Notes under the pieces: model-generated
The model's database searches: none
Told to the model about the DNA's origin: nothing
The model's input: the letters and a program-made list of their open reading frames with translations, nothing else
NCBI GenBank assembly: GCA_947477745.1
Contig: CANJUF010000011.1
Location: forward strand, 1-64,000
DNA length: 64,000 nucleotides
Direction of reading: 5' to 3'
DNA from: Sphingomonadaceae bacterium
Lineage (GTDB): Bacteria; Pseudomonadota; Alphaproteobacteria; Sphingomonadales; Sphingomonadaceae
Position numbers and translations under genes: made by a program
In this document: piece by piece, positions 43,898-53,858 of the stretch
Layout of the letters: each line of letters opens with the position of its first letter
How positions within the stretch are numbered: position 1 is the first letter of the stretch

Positions 43898-44596
43898 ATG
43901 ATCGAAATCCGTCCTTTTGCCTCGCTCGGCGCTGCGAACCATGGCTGGCTCGATGCGCGCCATCACTTTTCCTTTGCCGACTACCACGATCCCGGCCGGG
44001 TCCACTGGGGCGCCTTGCGCGTCTGGAACGACGACACCATCGCTCCCAAAAGTGGCTTTCCGGCTCATCCGCACAGCGACATGGAGATCGTCACTTATGT
44101 GCGCGAAGGCGCGATCACGCACCGCGACAGCCTCGGCAACGAGGGCCGCACCGAGGCAGGAGACGTGCAGGTGATGAGTGCGGGAACCGGCATCCGCCAT
44201 TCCGAATACAATTTGGAGGACGAGGCCACCCGCCTGTTCCAGATATGGATCGTACCCGATGCGCGCGGCGGCGAGCCGGGCTGGGGCGCGCGTCCGTTTC
44301 CCAAAGACGACCGGTCGGGACGCTTCGTGACGCTCGCCTCGGGCATGGAGGGCGACGACGATGCCTTGCCGATCCGCGCCAATGCCCGCGTGCTTGGTGC
44401 AAGCCTTAAGGCGGGCGAAACCGTGACTTATCGCACCGATGCCTCGCGCCATGCCTATCTCGTGCCCGCCACGGGCCGGGTTTCGATCGACGGCGTGGAA
44501 GCACAGGCGCGCGACGGCGCAGCCATCACCGCGCTCGAGGGTTTTACCGTGACGGCGCTGGAAGATAGCGAGATCGTCATGGTCGACGCGGCCTGA
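43898..44596 (+). CDS. Pirin-family bicupin protein
   Basis: 232 residues with an AGGA site upstream. The N-terminal cupin has HHFSFADYHDP, the metal-binding PHSDMEIVTYVREGAITHRDS and MSAGTGIRHSEYNLED (with the YhhW-like His and Glu). The second cupin (ARVLGASLKAGETVTYRT to the end) is less conserved. Pirins such as YhhW have quercetin 2,3-dioxygenase activity in vitro; the physiological role here is unknown. The nitroreductase gene follows by 38 bp. Confidence 0.92.
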   Translation: MIEIRPFASLGAANHGWLDARHHFSFADYHDPGRVHWGALRVWNDDTIAPKSGFPAHPHSDMEIVTYVREGAITHRDSLGNEGRTEAGDVQVMSAGTGIRHSEYNLEDEATRLFQIWIVPDARGGEPGWGARPFPKDDRSGRFVTLASGMEGDDDALPIRANARVLGASLKAGETVTYRTDASRHAYLVPATGRVSIDGVEAQARDGAAITALEGFTVTALEDSEIVMVDAA

Positions 44597-44634
44597 GATC
44601 GCAGCCCGACACACCAAACCGGAGTACTGACCTG

Positions 44635-45219
44635 ATGACCGAACGCAATGCGGCCAACCCTCAAGTCCTGGACCTGATCGTCGATCGCTGGTCGCCGCGC
44701 GCGTTCGATCAAAGCGCGATGCCGCAGGAAGATCTCGACGTGATTCTCGAAGCTGCGGGCTGGGCGCCGTCGGCGTTCAACCTGCAGCCGTGGCGGTTTC
44801 TCTATGCCCATCGCGGCGATGGGAACTGGGACCGGTTCCTTGGCCTGCTGGTCGACATGAATCGCAGCTGGGCCGAGAACGCCTCGGTGCAGGTTTTCGT
44901 GGTTTCCGACATTCTCCAGCGCAAGGACGACGGGACGGCATCGCCGAATCATTCACACAGCTTCGATGCCGGATCGGCGTGGGTGCTGGCCGCGCTACAG
45001 GCGACCTCGATGGGCTATCACGCGCACGCGATGTCGGGAGTGAAATTTGACGAAGCCAAGCGCGAGCTTGCCGTTCCCGACGACCACCGGCTCGAAGCTG
45101 CATTCGTGATCGGCAGGATGGGAGCGAAGGACAAGCTGCCCGAGGCTTTGCAGCAGCGCGAGCAGCCAAGCGGCCGCAAGCCTGTGGGCGAAATCGCTTG
45201 GGCTGGCAATTTCCGCTGA
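44635..45219 (+). CDS. Nitroreductase-family FMN oxidoreductase
   Basis: 194 residues. Starts MTERNAANPQVLDLIVDRWS, with RWSPRAFDQSAMPQEDLDVILEAAG (FMN-binding Arg/Ser), the conserved WAPSAFNLQPWRF, and GAKDKLPEAL near the end. Reduces quinones or nitro compounds with NAD(P)H. Likely cotranscribed with the pirin gene. Confidence 0.93.
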   Translation: MTERNAANPQVLDLIVDRWSPRAFDQSAMPQEDLDVILEAAGWAPSAFNLQPWRFLYAHRGDGNWDRFLGLLVDMNRSWAENASVQVFVVSDILQRKDDGTASPNHSHSFDAGSAWVLAALQATSMGYHAHAMSGVKFDEAKRELAVPDDHRLEAAFVIGRMGAKDKLPEALQQREQPSGRKPVGEIAWAGNFR

Positions 45220-45252
45220 CGCGCCGGTTTCACCTGCCTATAGCGATGGGCG

Positions 45253-46296
45253 ATGATTACGCCCGATAGCATCAACATCCGCCGGCCGGACGACTGGCAT
45301 GTGCACTTGCGCGATGGCGCGATGCTGGCGGGCGTGCTGCCTTTCACCGCGCGCCAGTTCGCGCGCGCGGTGGTCATGCCCAACCTGTCGCCGCCGCTGG
45401 TTTCAGTGGCCGAGGTCGCCGCCTACCGCGAACGCATACAGGCGGCTTTGCCCGAGGGCGCGGATTTCACGCCGCTGATGACCTGCTACCTCACCGACGC
45501 AAGCGATCCCGCCGAGATCGAGCGCGGTACGGCGCAAGGCGTGTTCACTGCTGCCAAGCTCTACCCCGCGCATGCCACCACCAATTCAGCGCACGGTGTT
45601 TCGGACATTGCCGCGATCCTCCGCGTGCTGGAGCGGATGGAGAAGATCGGCCTACCGCTGTGTGTCCACGGCGAGGTAACCGACCCCGAGGTCGATATTT
45701 TCGACCGCGAGGCCGTATTCATCGAACGCACGCTGGCGCCGCTGGTTCGCGATATGCCCGGCCTCAAAGTGGTGTTCGAACATATCACCACCGCCGAGGC
45801 GGCGGATTTCGTCGAAGCCTCGCCTGGCACGGTCGCGGCGACGATCACGCCGCAGCACCTCCACATCAACCGCAGCGCGATGTTCGCGGGCGGCATCCGG
45901 CCGCATATGTATTGCCTGCCAGTCGCCAAGCGCGAGCAGCACCGGCTGGCGCTGCGCAAGGCAGCGACTTCCGGCTCGCAAAAATTCTTTCTCGGCACCG
46001 ATTCGGCCCCCCATGCCAAGACGGCCAAGGAATCGGCCTGCGGCTGCGCCGGCATATTCAACGCGCCCTATGCTCTGGAAAGCTATCTCGCGGTGTTCGA
46101 GGCGGAGCAAGCGCTTGACCGCTTCGAGGCGTTCGCTTCGGAAAATGGCCCGCGCTTTTATGGCCTGCCACTCAACGAGGGCACGCTAACCTTGCGGCGC
46201 GATTCGGCGCAAGTGCCGGAAAATATCGATGCGGGCGCGGCTGAACTGGTGCCGTTTCATGCCGGCGAAAAACTCGGCTGGCGGCTGACGGGCTAA
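45253..46296 (+). CDS. pyrC: Dihydroorotase
   Basis: 347 residues, class II (E. coli-like). Closes carbamoyl aspartate to dihydroorotate in pyrimidine synthesis, with pyrE at 28 kb acting later. Zinc ligands sit in [10 protein letters not shown], the carbamylated Lys in [15 protein letters not shown], further His ligands in CVHGEV and FEHITT, and the catalytic Asp in FLGTDSAPH. Confidence 0.97.
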   Translation: MITPDSINIRRPDDWHVHLRDGAMLAGVLPFTARQFARAVVMPNLSPPLVSVAEVAAYRERIQAALPEGADFTPLMTCYLTDASDPAEIERGTAQGVFTAAKLYPAHATTNSAHGVSDIAAILRVLERMEKIGLPLCVHGEVTDPEVDIFDREAVFIERTLAPLVRDMPGLKVVFEHITTAEAADFVEASPGTVAATITPQHLHINRSAMFAGGIRPHMYCLPVAKREQHRLALRKAATSGSQKFFLGTDSAPHAKTAKESACGCAGIFNAPYALESYLAVFEAEQALDRFEAFASENGPRFYGLPLNEGTLTLRRDSAQVPENIDAGAAELVPFHAGEKLGWRLTG

Positions 46297-46562
46297 CCAA
46301 TTCTGACCAAATTGTAATATTTTGGCTGAATCTCCTGAACAGAAGACATCGAGAGCGTCGCATTTCGTTCAGTCAACCACCGCTAAATTTGAATATAGCA
46401 GTCCGGCCCGGTCGCATGCTCCCTTTGCGATTCGAACGGATGGTCAGGTCCCGGCGCGAACGGCGACGCGGCGGGAACAGGTGCGGTGTCGCGGGTCGCG
46501 CGCCGTGCCGGGGGGTGCTTCCGCGGGCCGGGAGCATCCCCTTTGACCGCTTCACCCGAAAC
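46297..46562. other. 266-bp convergent gap between pyrC and astD
   Basis: The first 100 bases are unusually AT-rich (ACCAAATTGTAATATTTTGG with a weak 5-bp stem CCAAA/TTTGG); the rest is GC-rich. No gene or strong terminator was seen. Confidence 0.4.
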
Positions 46563-48029
46563 CTATTTCAGTCCGATGCCAATCGCCGCGCGCGGCTGTT
46601 CCGCTTCGCCCGAGGCGACCGGATAGGCGCAGTAGTCTGCCGCGTAATGGCCGTAAGGGCGGTGGTTGCCCGACAAGCCGATACCGCCAACCGGCGCGGC
46701 GTGCGAGGGACTGATCGTCGGGCGGTTCCAGTTGACGATACCGGCGCGCACGTTGGCCCAGAAGCGATTGTATTCCTGCGGCTGGCCGCCGATCATCGAT
46801 GCTACCAGCCCGAAGCGGGTGTTGTTCGCCTCGCTGATTGCCTGGTCGAGATCGTTCACCTTGATGACTTGCAGGATCGGCCCGAACAACTCGACATCGG
46901 GGCGGTCCTTCATCGCGGTCATGTCGATGATCGCGGGCGACAGGAAGGGCTTCTTCTCGTCGGGCCGAACCAGGTGCTTGATCGCCTTGCCGCCGTTGCT
47001 GAGCAGATAGAAGAAGCTGTCGGTCAGGCCGTCGGCGGCGTTGTTGTCGATCATCGGGCCCATGAACGGGGCGGGCTCGTCGAACGGCGAGCCGAAGATG
47101 ATGCGGTCGGCAAGCGCCTTAACCTCGGCCATCACCGGCTCGTACATCGATTCCTTGATGATCAGCCTGCGCGCGGCGGTGCAGCGCTGTCCGGCGCTGG
47201 CAAAGGCGCTTTGCACGATCAAAGCGGCGGCGTCGGTGATCTTGGGGGTATCCCACATTACGATCGGGTTGTTGCCGCCCATCTCGAGCGTCAACAGCTT
47301 GTCGGGCCTGGCAGCGAGCTTGCGGGCGATGGCCACGCCGCTGTTGGCCGAGCCGGTGAACAGCACGCCGTTGACGCCCTCGTGGCGGACCAGTTCCTGA
47401 CCCTGTTCGGGGCCGCCGAACACGCACTGGATGACGGCGGCGGAAATTCCAGCGCGGTTGAAGCAGCGCGCGAGCAGCTCGCCGCTCGCGGGCGCTTTCT
47501 CGCTGGGCTTGAAGATCACGGTATTGCCCGCGATCAGCGCGGGGACAATGTGCGCATTGGGCAGGTGCGCAGGCATGTTGTAAGGCCCGAGCACGGCCAT
47601 GACGCCGTGCGGCTTGTGGCGCACCGCCATCATGCCTTGGATCGCGCTGTCGAGCTTGCGCTGCGCGGTGCGGTCGGCATAGGCGCGGATCGACAGCTCA
47701 ACCTTGTTGATGACGTTCTCGTTCTCGGCGTTGGCTTCCCACAGCGGCTTGCCGGTTTCGCGCGCGATCGTATCGGCCAGTTTCTCGAAATCCTTGCGGA
47801 CCTCGTTGGCGAAGCGGCGCATCAATTCCATGCGGGTGGAGAGCGGCTGCGCGGCCCAGGCGGGGAAGGCCCGACGTGCGGTCTTGACTGCCGTCTCGAT
47901 GTCGCTGACCCGGCCGCGCCACAGCTCTTCGCCGGTTGCAGGGTCAAAGGACACGATAACCCCCGGGCCGTCGCTCTGGCGAGCAGCGCCATCAGCCGGT
48001 TTTGGCTCGGTGGGAGTGATCGCGTTCAT
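46563..48029 (-). CDS. astD: Succinylglutamate semialdehyde dehydrogenase
   Basis: 488 residues. Aldehyde dehydrogenase of the arginine succinyltransferase pathway. Marks are the NAD region LGPYNMPAHLPNAHIVPALIAGN (shown in part), LEMGGNNPIVMW with the catalytic Glu, and FASAGQRCTAARRLII with the catalytic Cys. The motif LFGPILQV follows. No other ast gene is adjacent, so it may act on related semialdehydes. Start ATG 48029 (MNAITPTEPKPADG). Confidence 0.9.
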   Translation of the reverse strand: MNAITPTEPKPADGAARQSDGPGVIVSFDPATGEELWRGRVSDIETAVKTARRAFPAWAAQPLSTRMELMRRFANEVRKDFEKLADTIARETGKPLWEANAENENVINKVELSIRAYADRTAQRKLDSAIQGMMAVRHKPHGVMAVLGPYNMPAHLPNAHIVPALIAGNTVIFKPSEKAPASGELLARCFNRAGISAAVIQCVFGGPEQGQELVRHEGVNGVLFTGSANSGVAIARKLAARPDKLLTLEMGGNNPIVMWDTPKITDAAALIVQSAFASAGQRCTAARRLIIKESMYEPVMAEVKALADRIIFGSPFDEPAPFMGPMIDNNAADGLTDSFFYLLSNGGKAIKHLVRPDEKKPFLSPAIIDMTAMKDRPDVELFGPILQVIKVNDLDQAISEANNTRFGLVASMIGGQPQEYNRFWANVRAGIVNWNRPTISPSHAAPVGGIGLSGNHRPYGHYAADYCAYPVASGEAEQPRAAIGIGLK

Positions 48030-48116
48030 CGCGGGGCTTGATCCGTTCTTATGCCTGTGGTCCGGGTAAGGACCTCTTTGCCATGAACGTCCTACCGACG
48101 ACGTGTAGCGAAATGG

Positions 48117-49520
48117 TTAATTTGGCGCTCTGGGTGGTGCTCCCAAAGCAAAGCCAAACTCACGGATTCCGGCGATCTTCTGGTTAAGCGCGCTCCAGTC
48201 ATCGTCTTTATCGATTGCCGCCCAGATGCGTTCGACCTCGTCGATGACGAGTGTGGGCGCGCCTTGCCGGCTCCACAGCGGATGCGCGGTCGCATCGGGC
48301 GCGGGGTCATGGCTGCCGAGCAGGTCTCCAAACGCTCCCGGGGGCGCATTGCGGCCGCCGCGATGGTCGAAGAAAAACTGGTCGGGCCCAGCGCCTGCCT
48401 CGCGCATGTACTCCTCGGCAGCGCCGATCAGCTTGACGTCTTCGTCCTGTCCGCGCGATTCGAGGCCGAGCCGCCAAAGGAAATGCTCTGCCATGGCTTC
48501 TCGGTAGATCGCGCCGAAGCGGTCGATGGCGGCAACCAGCGGATCGTCGCCCGAAACGATCGGGCGCAGCGCCATAGCGAGCTGCGCGCAGTTCCACTGG
48601 ATCGCGGAGGGCTGGCGGCCGAAGGCGTAAAGGCCTGAATGGTCGAAATAGGCGGCGGTAAAGGATGCGTCCCACTGCGGCAGCCAGCGCCATGGACCAT
48701 AGTCGAAACTCTCGCCCGAAATGTTCATGTTGTCGGTGTTGAGCACGCCGTGGACGAAGCCCGCTGCCATGTAGCTCGCCGCCATGCGCGCCAGCCGCTC
48801 GGTCACCTGGTGCAGCAGGACAATTCCGGGCTCATCTCGCCCTGGTGCGCCTTCTGGCGGGGGCGGTCCGGGGTAGGTCTCGAGGCAATAATCGACCAGT
48901 GCGGCCAGATGATCGTGCTCATCCAGAACCGAAAGCCGCTGGAACGAGCCAATGCGCACATGCCCGTGCGACAGGCGCACCAGCACCGCCGAACGGGTGG
49001 GCGAAGGCTCGTCGCCGCGCCACAACTGCTCGCCGGTCTCGATCACCGAGAACGTTTTGCTGGTGTTGACGCCAAGCGCTTCGAGCATTTCGGTGGCGAG
49101 AATTTCACGCACCGCGCCCTTGAGCGTCAGCCGCCCGTCGCCATCGCGGCTCCACGGCGTGCGGCCCGAACCCTTGGTGCCAAGATCGAGCAGGCGGCCT
49201 GCCCCGTCGCGCATCTGCGCGAACAGGAAGCCGCGCCCGTCGCCGATATCGGGATTGTACACGCGGAACTGGTGGCCGTGATAGCGCAGCGCCAGCGGCT
49301 GTGGCAGGTTGCCCGGCAGCGGCTCGAACCGGCCGAAATGGGCGGTCCATTCCGCGTCGGTCAGGCCGTCAAGGCCGACTGTGGCGGCAGCGCGGTCGTT
49401 ACGCCAACGCAGCGTAGTGCTTGGAAAATCGGCTGGTTCGACTGGATCGGCGAGCCATTCTGCCAGCGGTGCAATTCTGGGGTCTGCGCTATAGCGCACG
49501 GCTTGCGGTTCGCTCGGCAT
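48117..49520 (-). CDS. SelO/YdiU-family protein adenylyltransferase
   Basis: 467 residues from ATG 49520. A pseudokinase-fold enzyme that moves AMP onto Ser, Thr or Tyr of target proteins. Family marks are RYHGHQFRVYNPDIGDGRG, TKGSGRTPWSRDGDGRLTLKGAVRE (ATP loop), and VHGVLNTDNMNISGESFDYGPW (metal-binding Asn/Asp). The C terminus lacks selenocysteine; the usual Cys context is not obvious. Convergent or divergent neighbours suggest its own unit. Starts 60 bp from the hydrolase gene. Confidence 0.92.
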   Translation of the reverse strand: MPSEPQAVRYSADPRIAPLAEWLADPVEPADFPSTTLRWRNDRAAATVGLDGLTDAEWTAHFGRFEPLPGNLPQPLALRYHGHQFRVYNPDIGDGRGFLFAQMRDGAGRLLDLGTKGSGRTPWSRDGDGRLTLKGAVREILATEMLEALGVNTSKTFSVIETGEQLWRGDEPSPTRSAVLVRLSHGHVRIGSFQRLSVLDEHDHLAALVDYCLETYPGPPPPEGAPGRDEPGIVLLHQVTERLARMAASYMAAGFVHGVLNTDNMNISGESFDYGPWRWLPQWDASFTAAYFDHSGLYAFGRQPSAIQWNCAQLAMALRPIVSGDDPLVAAIDRFGAIYREAMAEHFLWRLGLESRGQDEDVKLIGAAEEYMREAGAGPDQFFFDHRGGRNAPPGAFGDLLGSHDPAPDATAHPLWSRQGAPTLVIDEVERIWAAIDKDDDWSALNQKIAGIREFGFALGAPPRAPN

Positions 49521-49579
49521 GACGCGATAGTGGGGATGCGAGGCAGCGCGCGCAAGCGGCACGGCAGGCAGGGGCGATT

Positions 49580-50437
49580 ATGGCAGAGTTTACCGACGGC
49601 ACCTGGACCAGCAGCGACGGGCTGGAACTGCATTACCGCGACTATGCGGGTCGCGCCGACCGTCCGCCGGTGCTGTGCCTGCACGGACTGACCCGCAACG
49701 CGCGCGATTTTGCCGATCTGGCGGACCAGCTTGCGGGCGAATGGCCGCTGATCGTGCCCGAGATGCGCGGCCGGGGCGACAGCGAATATGCAAAGGATGC
49801 AGTGAGTTACAACCCGGTGCAGTATCTGGACGACGTCAACCTGCTGCTCGAACAACTGGGCGTGTCGCGCTTCGTATCGGTGGGCACCTCGATGGGCGGG
49901 CTGATGACCATGCTGATCGCGATGAAGAGCCCCGAACGGCTGGCGGGCGCGGTCCTCAACGATATCGGCACCCGGCTGGAGCGCGCAGGGCTCGACCGTA
50001 TCCTGAACTACGCGGGGCAAGGGCGCACCTTCGCCACCTGGGTCCACGCCGCCCGCGCGCTCGAAGAAACCCAGCAGGTCGCCCATCCCCATTTCGAGCT
50101 GGCCGACTGGATCGCCATGGCCAAGCGCACCATGACGCTCACGAGCAACGGGCGCATCGTCTTCGACTATGACATGAAGATCGCCGAGGCCTTCGCCAAG
50201 GTCGATTTCGACCGCCAGCCCGACCTGATGCCAGCCATCGACGCGATGGCCGATATCCCGGTGCTGATCGTGCGCGGCGCAGTTTCCGACCTGTTCTCGG
50301 AGGCGAACTGCGGCGAGATGATGGCGCGGCTGCGCAATGCCGAGGCGGTGACGGTGCCGGGCGTCGGCCATGCCCCGCTGCTGACCGAACCGGAAGCCGA
50401 GGCCGCGATCGACCGGCTGCTGGCCAAGATTGCCTGA
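49580..50437 (+). CDS. Alpha/beta hydrolase
   Basis: 285 residues. HGLTRNARDFADLA (oxyanion region), VGTSMGGLMTMLIA with the nucleophile Ser, RGAVSDLFSE with the acid, and PGVGHAPLLTEPEA with the catalytic His. Probably an esterase or C-C hydrolase; the substrate is unknown. 11 bp before the glycosyltransferase gene. Confidence 0.9.
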   Translation: MAEFTDGTWTSSDGLELHYRDYAGRADRPPVLCLHGLTRNARDFADLADQLAGEWPLIVPEMRGRGDSEYAKDAVSYNPVQYLDDVNLLLEQLGVSRFVSVGTSMGGLMTMLIAMKSPERLAGAVLNDIGTRLERAGLDRILNYAGQGRTFATWVHAARALEETQQVAHPHFELADWIAMAKRTMTLTSNGRIVFDYDMKIAEAFAKVDFDRQPDLMPAIDAMADIPVLIVRGAVSDLFSEANCGEMMARLRNAEAVTVPGVGHAPLLTEPEAEAAIDRLLAKIA

Positions 50438-50448
50438 CCGGTCCAGCC

Positions 50449-51576
50449 ATGCACATCCTGCACCTTCATTCGACCTTCCAGCCGGGCGGCAAGGAACTGC
50501 GCGCGGCAAGGTTGATGAACCTGTTCGGGCCCAAGGTGCGCCACACGATCGTTTCCGCCGTGCCGGATGCGCTGGGTGCGGCAAGCGCGATCGATCCCTC
50601 GATAGAGGTCTCATATCCCACAGACTTCGAGCCGCTGGCCGGAAAACCGCGACCCGCGCGGCTGCTGCGGCTGGCGCGCGCGATGCAGGGCTTCGATCTG
50701 GTGCTCAGCTACAACTGGGGCGCGATGGACGCGGTGCTGGCGCACGCGGTTTTCCGCGATTACCTGTCGCTGCCTGCGCTGGTCCACCACGAGGACGGCT
50801 TCAACAAGGATGAAGCCGCCCGGCTCAAGCCATCGCGCAACTGGTTTCGCCGCGTCGCCCTGGCGCGCAGCGCCGGGCTGGTGGTGCCCTCGCGGCGGCT
50901 CGAGCAGATCGCGCTCGGCGTGTGGCACCAGCCGCGCAGCCGCGTCCACCTGATCGAAAACAGGATCGATACCGCGCGCTACGCCAAGCGCCCCAAGCCT
51001 GATGCCCTGCCGCGCGTGGTCAAGCGGCCGGGTGAGCGCTGGGTCGGCACGCTTGCGGGACTGCGCGCGGTCAAGAACCTGCCCCGGCTCGTGCGCGTCT
51101 GCGCCGACCTGCCCGAGCCGTGGCAACTTGTGATCGCGGGCGAAGGGCCGGAGCGCGAGGCGATCAAGGCCGAGGCGCTGCGGCTGGACGTGGCGCACCG
51201 CGTCCACTTGCCCGGTTTCGTCGCCGATCCGGCCACAGCGGTCGGCCTGTTCGACATTTTCGCGCTGTCTTCGGACAGCGAGCAGTTCCCTATCTCAGTC
51301 GTCGAAGCGATGGCGGCGGGCCTGCCGGTCGCCTCGCCTGCGGTGGGCGACGTTGCCGGCATGGTCGCGGTGGAAAACCAGCCCTTCATCGCCCGCCCCG
51401 GCGACGAGGGCGCACTGTCGCAGGCGATCGAAACGCTGGCGCTCGATGAGGCCCTGCGCGACCGGATCGGCGCGGCCAATCGCACAAAGGCGGCGGCCTG
51501 TTATGACGAGGCGAAGATGATCGCCGCCTATCGCAGGCTCTATGCCAGTGCATCAGGCCGGGCAGAGCTGGGATAG
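50449..51576 (+). CDS. GT4-family glycosyltransferase
   Basis: 375 residues. Two Rossmann domains: N-terminal HSTFQPGGKELRAARLMNLF (acceptor side), and C-terminal VGTLAGLRAVKNLPRLVRVCA, LVIAGEGPEREAIKAEALRL and SDSEQFPISVVEAMAAGLPVA with the E-x7-E nucleotide-sugar site. The acceptor may be a lipid or surface polysaccharide; no cluster of sugar genes is nearby. Confidence 0.92.
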   Translation: MHILHLHSTFQPGGKELRAARLMNLFGPKVRHTIVSAVPDALGAASAIDPSIEVSYPTDFEPLAGKPRPARLLRLARAMQGFDLVLSYNWGAMDAVLAHAVFRDYLSLPALVHHEDGFNKDEAARLKPSRNWFRRVALARSAGLVVPSRRLEQIALGVWHQPRSRVHLIENRIDTARYAKRPKPDALPRVVKRPGERWVGTLAGLRAVKNLPRLVRVCADLPEPWQLVIAGEGPEREAIKAEALRLDVAHRVHLPGFVADPATAVGLFDIFALSSDSEQFPISVVEAMAAGLPVASPAVGDVAGMVAVENQPFIARPGDEGALSQAIETLALDEALRDRIGAANRTKAAACYDEAKMIAAYRRLYASASGRAELG

Positions 51577-51665
51577 GCCCGTTCAGCGCCGCTTCAAGCG
51601 CACTTGGCGAATGGCCAATCGCGCTCTACACAGCGCGCCAGTCTTAACCAAACAAAGGCCCCGAC

Positions 51666-52451
51666 TTGGCCCTGCCACCATCAAGCACTGACAGCGCGGA
51701 AGAACGCAACCGCAAGAAGGCCGATGCCGAGCAGGAAGTGTTCCTGCGCGAAGTCGATGACGCCTTGCGTCAGGACCAGTTCGAAGGTTTCTTCAAGACT
51801 TATGGCAAGCCCTTGCTGGCAGGCGTGGCGATTGGCCTGGTCGCGCTTGCCGGATACCTGTTCTGGCATGAGAACCGCCAAGCCGCCGCTAATGAGCGCA
51901 GCGAACAGTTCATTGTCGCGCTCGACGAACTGGAAGCGGGCAACCGCAAGGGCGCCTATGACAAGCTGCAGGCGCTGGCTGCGGACGAGGGCACCGCCTC
52001 GGCGACTTCGGCAGCACTGCTGCGCGCCGGCCTTGCCATCGAGCTTGGCAAGCCCGCCGAAGCGGTGAGCATTTACGAGAAGGTCGCTGCCGATAGCAGC
52101 GCGCCGCAGCCGATGCGCGACCTTGCAACCGTGCGCTATGTCGCGCTGCGCTTCGATGAATTGAAGCCGCAGCAGGTGATTGACCGGCTCAAGCCGCTCG
52201 CGGTTCCGGGCAATGCCTGGTTCGGCGTTGCCGGCGAGATGCTGGGCATGGCCTATCTCGAACAGGGCAAGGAACAGCTTGCCGGCCCACTTTTCGCCCA
52301 GATTGCGCGCGACAAGGAGGTGCCGAGCTCGCTCAGGGGCCGTTCGCGCCAGCTTGCCGGGCTGCTCGGGGTCGATGCGCTTGATGCCGAGATCGGCGAG
52401 AACGGCGAAGGTTCGGACGGTCCGGCTACGCCCGCGCCAGCCGCGCCGTGA
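51666..52451 (+). CDS. YfgM-like membrane-anchored TPR protein
   Basis: 261 residues from a TTG with AAAGG eight bases upstream. Cytosolic helix (AEQEVFLREVDDALRQDQ), one membrane segment (PLLAGVAIGLVALAGYLFW), then TPR-like helices in the periplasm (RKGAYDKLQALAADEG, IELGKPAEAVSIYEKVAAD). Matches the YfgM type, which precedes bamB in many proteobacteria and works with the Sec translocon and periplasmic chaperones. Ends overlapping the first possible start of the BamB-like gene. Confidence 0.85.
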   Translation: MALPPSSTDSAEERNRKKADAEQEVFLREVDDALRQDQFEGFFKTYGKPLLAGVAIGLVALAGYLFWHENRQAAANERSEQFIVALDELEAGNRKGAYDKLQALAADEGTASATSAALLRAGLAIELGKPAEAVSIYEKVAADSSAPQPMRDLATVRYVALRFDELKPQQVIDRLKPLAVPGNAWFGVAGEMLGMAYLEQGKEQLAGPLFAQIARDKEVPSSLRGRSRQLAGLLGVDALDAEIGENGEGSDGPATPAPAAP

Positions 52452-52477
52452 TCCATACCGATTTGGAGAGTAAATTG

Positions 52478-53815
52478 ATGACAGCTGCCAGTCATACTAC
52501 GCGCATTGTGCTTGTCGCGCTTCTTGCGACCGCGCTTGCCGGTTGCGGCGTGTTCGGCGGCAAGGGCGGTCCCAAGACGCCGACCGTGGGTGAGCGTATC
52601 CCGATCCTCTCGCGCATCGAATCGGGCGCGCGGGTCGATCCCGAGCTTGCGGGCGTTGCCGTGATCCTGCCTCCCGAAGAGGCCAATGCCGACTGGGCGC
52701 AGCCGGGCGGCAACGCGGGCAAGTCCTATGGGCACCTTGCCCTGTCCGCTTCGCCGACGCGCGTGTGGACCGCGAATATCTCGGGCTCGGGCAAGAAGCA
52801 GCGGTTGGCTTCCGCTCCGGTCATTGCCGGCGGCACGGTCTATGCGATGGGCACCGATGGCCTCGTCACAGCGTTCAGCGCCAGCAACGGTGCGAAGCTG
52901 TGGTCGACCAGCTTCGGCGTGTCGGGTGACGGCGAGAATACCGTGTTCGGCGGCGGGGTCAGCTTCGATTCGGGCCGGGTCTATGTCGCGACCGGGTTTG
53001 GCGAGGTCGCCGCGCTCGAGGCCGACAGCGGCAAGCAGATCTGGAAGGTAAAGCCCGCCGGGCCGCTGCGCGGCTCGCCGACCGTGGCGTTCAATTCGGT
53101 CTACGTGATGACCCAGAACAACCAGATTCACGCGCTCAATGCCGCCGATGGCGCTGCGCTGTGGGCCGAATCGGGCTCGATCGGCGCGGCCGGGGTGTTC
53201 GGCGTTGCCGCGCCGGCAGCTGGACAAGGCACGGTGATTGCAGGCTACTCTTCGGGCGAAGTTTCCGCCTATCGCTATGAGAACGGCCGCACACTTTGGT
53301 CCGACGCGCTCGCGCGCACCTCGATCTCGACCGAGGTCGGCAGCCTCACCGATGTCGATGCCGATCCGATCATCGATCGCGGGCGGGTCTACGCGCTGGG
53401 GCAGGGCGGGCGCATGGCGGCCTACGATCTCGTCACCGGGCAGCGCATCTGGGAGCTCAACCTTGCGGGCATTTCAACCCCGGCGGTGGCGGGCGACTGG
53501 GTATTCACCCTGACTGACGACGCCGAACTTCTGGCAATCGCGCGCTCGACCGGCAAGGTTCGCTGGCTAAACCAGCTGATGCGCTACAAGAACGAGAAGA
53601 AGCGCAAGAACCCGGTGTTCTGGGTCGGCCCGGTGCTCGCGGGCAATCGCCTGTGGGTCGCCAATTCGCGCGGCGAACTGGCCTATGCCGATCCGTCCAG
53701 TGGCGAGCTGACTTCGTTTGCCGATCTCGGAGCGCCGGTATCGCTCGCGCCGGTAGTGGCGGGTCAGACGCTTTACGTGCTCGACGACAGCGGGCGCATC
53801 TCGGCTTTTCGCTGA
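52478..53815 (+). CDS. bamB: BamB-like PQQ-repeat beta-propeller lipoprotein
   Basis: 445 residues from ATG 52478, which has GGAGAG nine bases upstream and gives a lipoprotein signal (TRIVLVALLATALAGCG). The body is a chain of PQQ-like blades, each ending in patterns such as GAKLWSTSFG, GKQIWKVKPAG, GRTLWSDALA and GQRIWELNLAG. BamB helps the BAM complex insert outer-membrane proteins. Forms a pair with the YfgM-like gene. Confidence 0.93.
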   Translation: MTAASHTTRIVLVALLATALAGCGVFGGKGGPKTPTVGERIPILSRIESGARVDPELAGVAVILPPEEANADWAQPGGNAGKSYGHLALSASPTRVWTANISGSGKKQRLASAPVIAGGTVYAMGTDGLVTAFSASNGAKLWSTSFGVSGDGENTVFGGGVSFDSGRVYVATGFGEVAALEADSGKQIWKVKPAGPLRGSPTVAFNSVYVMTQNNQIHALNAADGAALWAESGSIGAAGVFGVAAPAAGQGTVIAGYSSGEVSAYRYENGRTLWSDALARTSISTEVGSLTDVDADPIIDRGRVYALGQGGRMAAYDLVTGQRIWELNLAGISTPAVAGDWVFTLTDDAELLAIARSTGKVRWLNQLMRYKNEKKRKNPVFWVGPVLAGNRLWVANSRGELAYADPSSGELTSFADLGAPVSLAPVVAGQTLYVLDDSGRISAFR

Positions 53816-53858
53816 GGCTTTACCCAGCTTTTAACCATTAGCGGCTAGGGCCGCTGGC

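Noticed and set aside
53819..53833. CtrA-type site before the membrane methyltransferase gene
   Set aside because: Both halves have a mismatch (TTTA for TTAA), so chance occurrence is likely.
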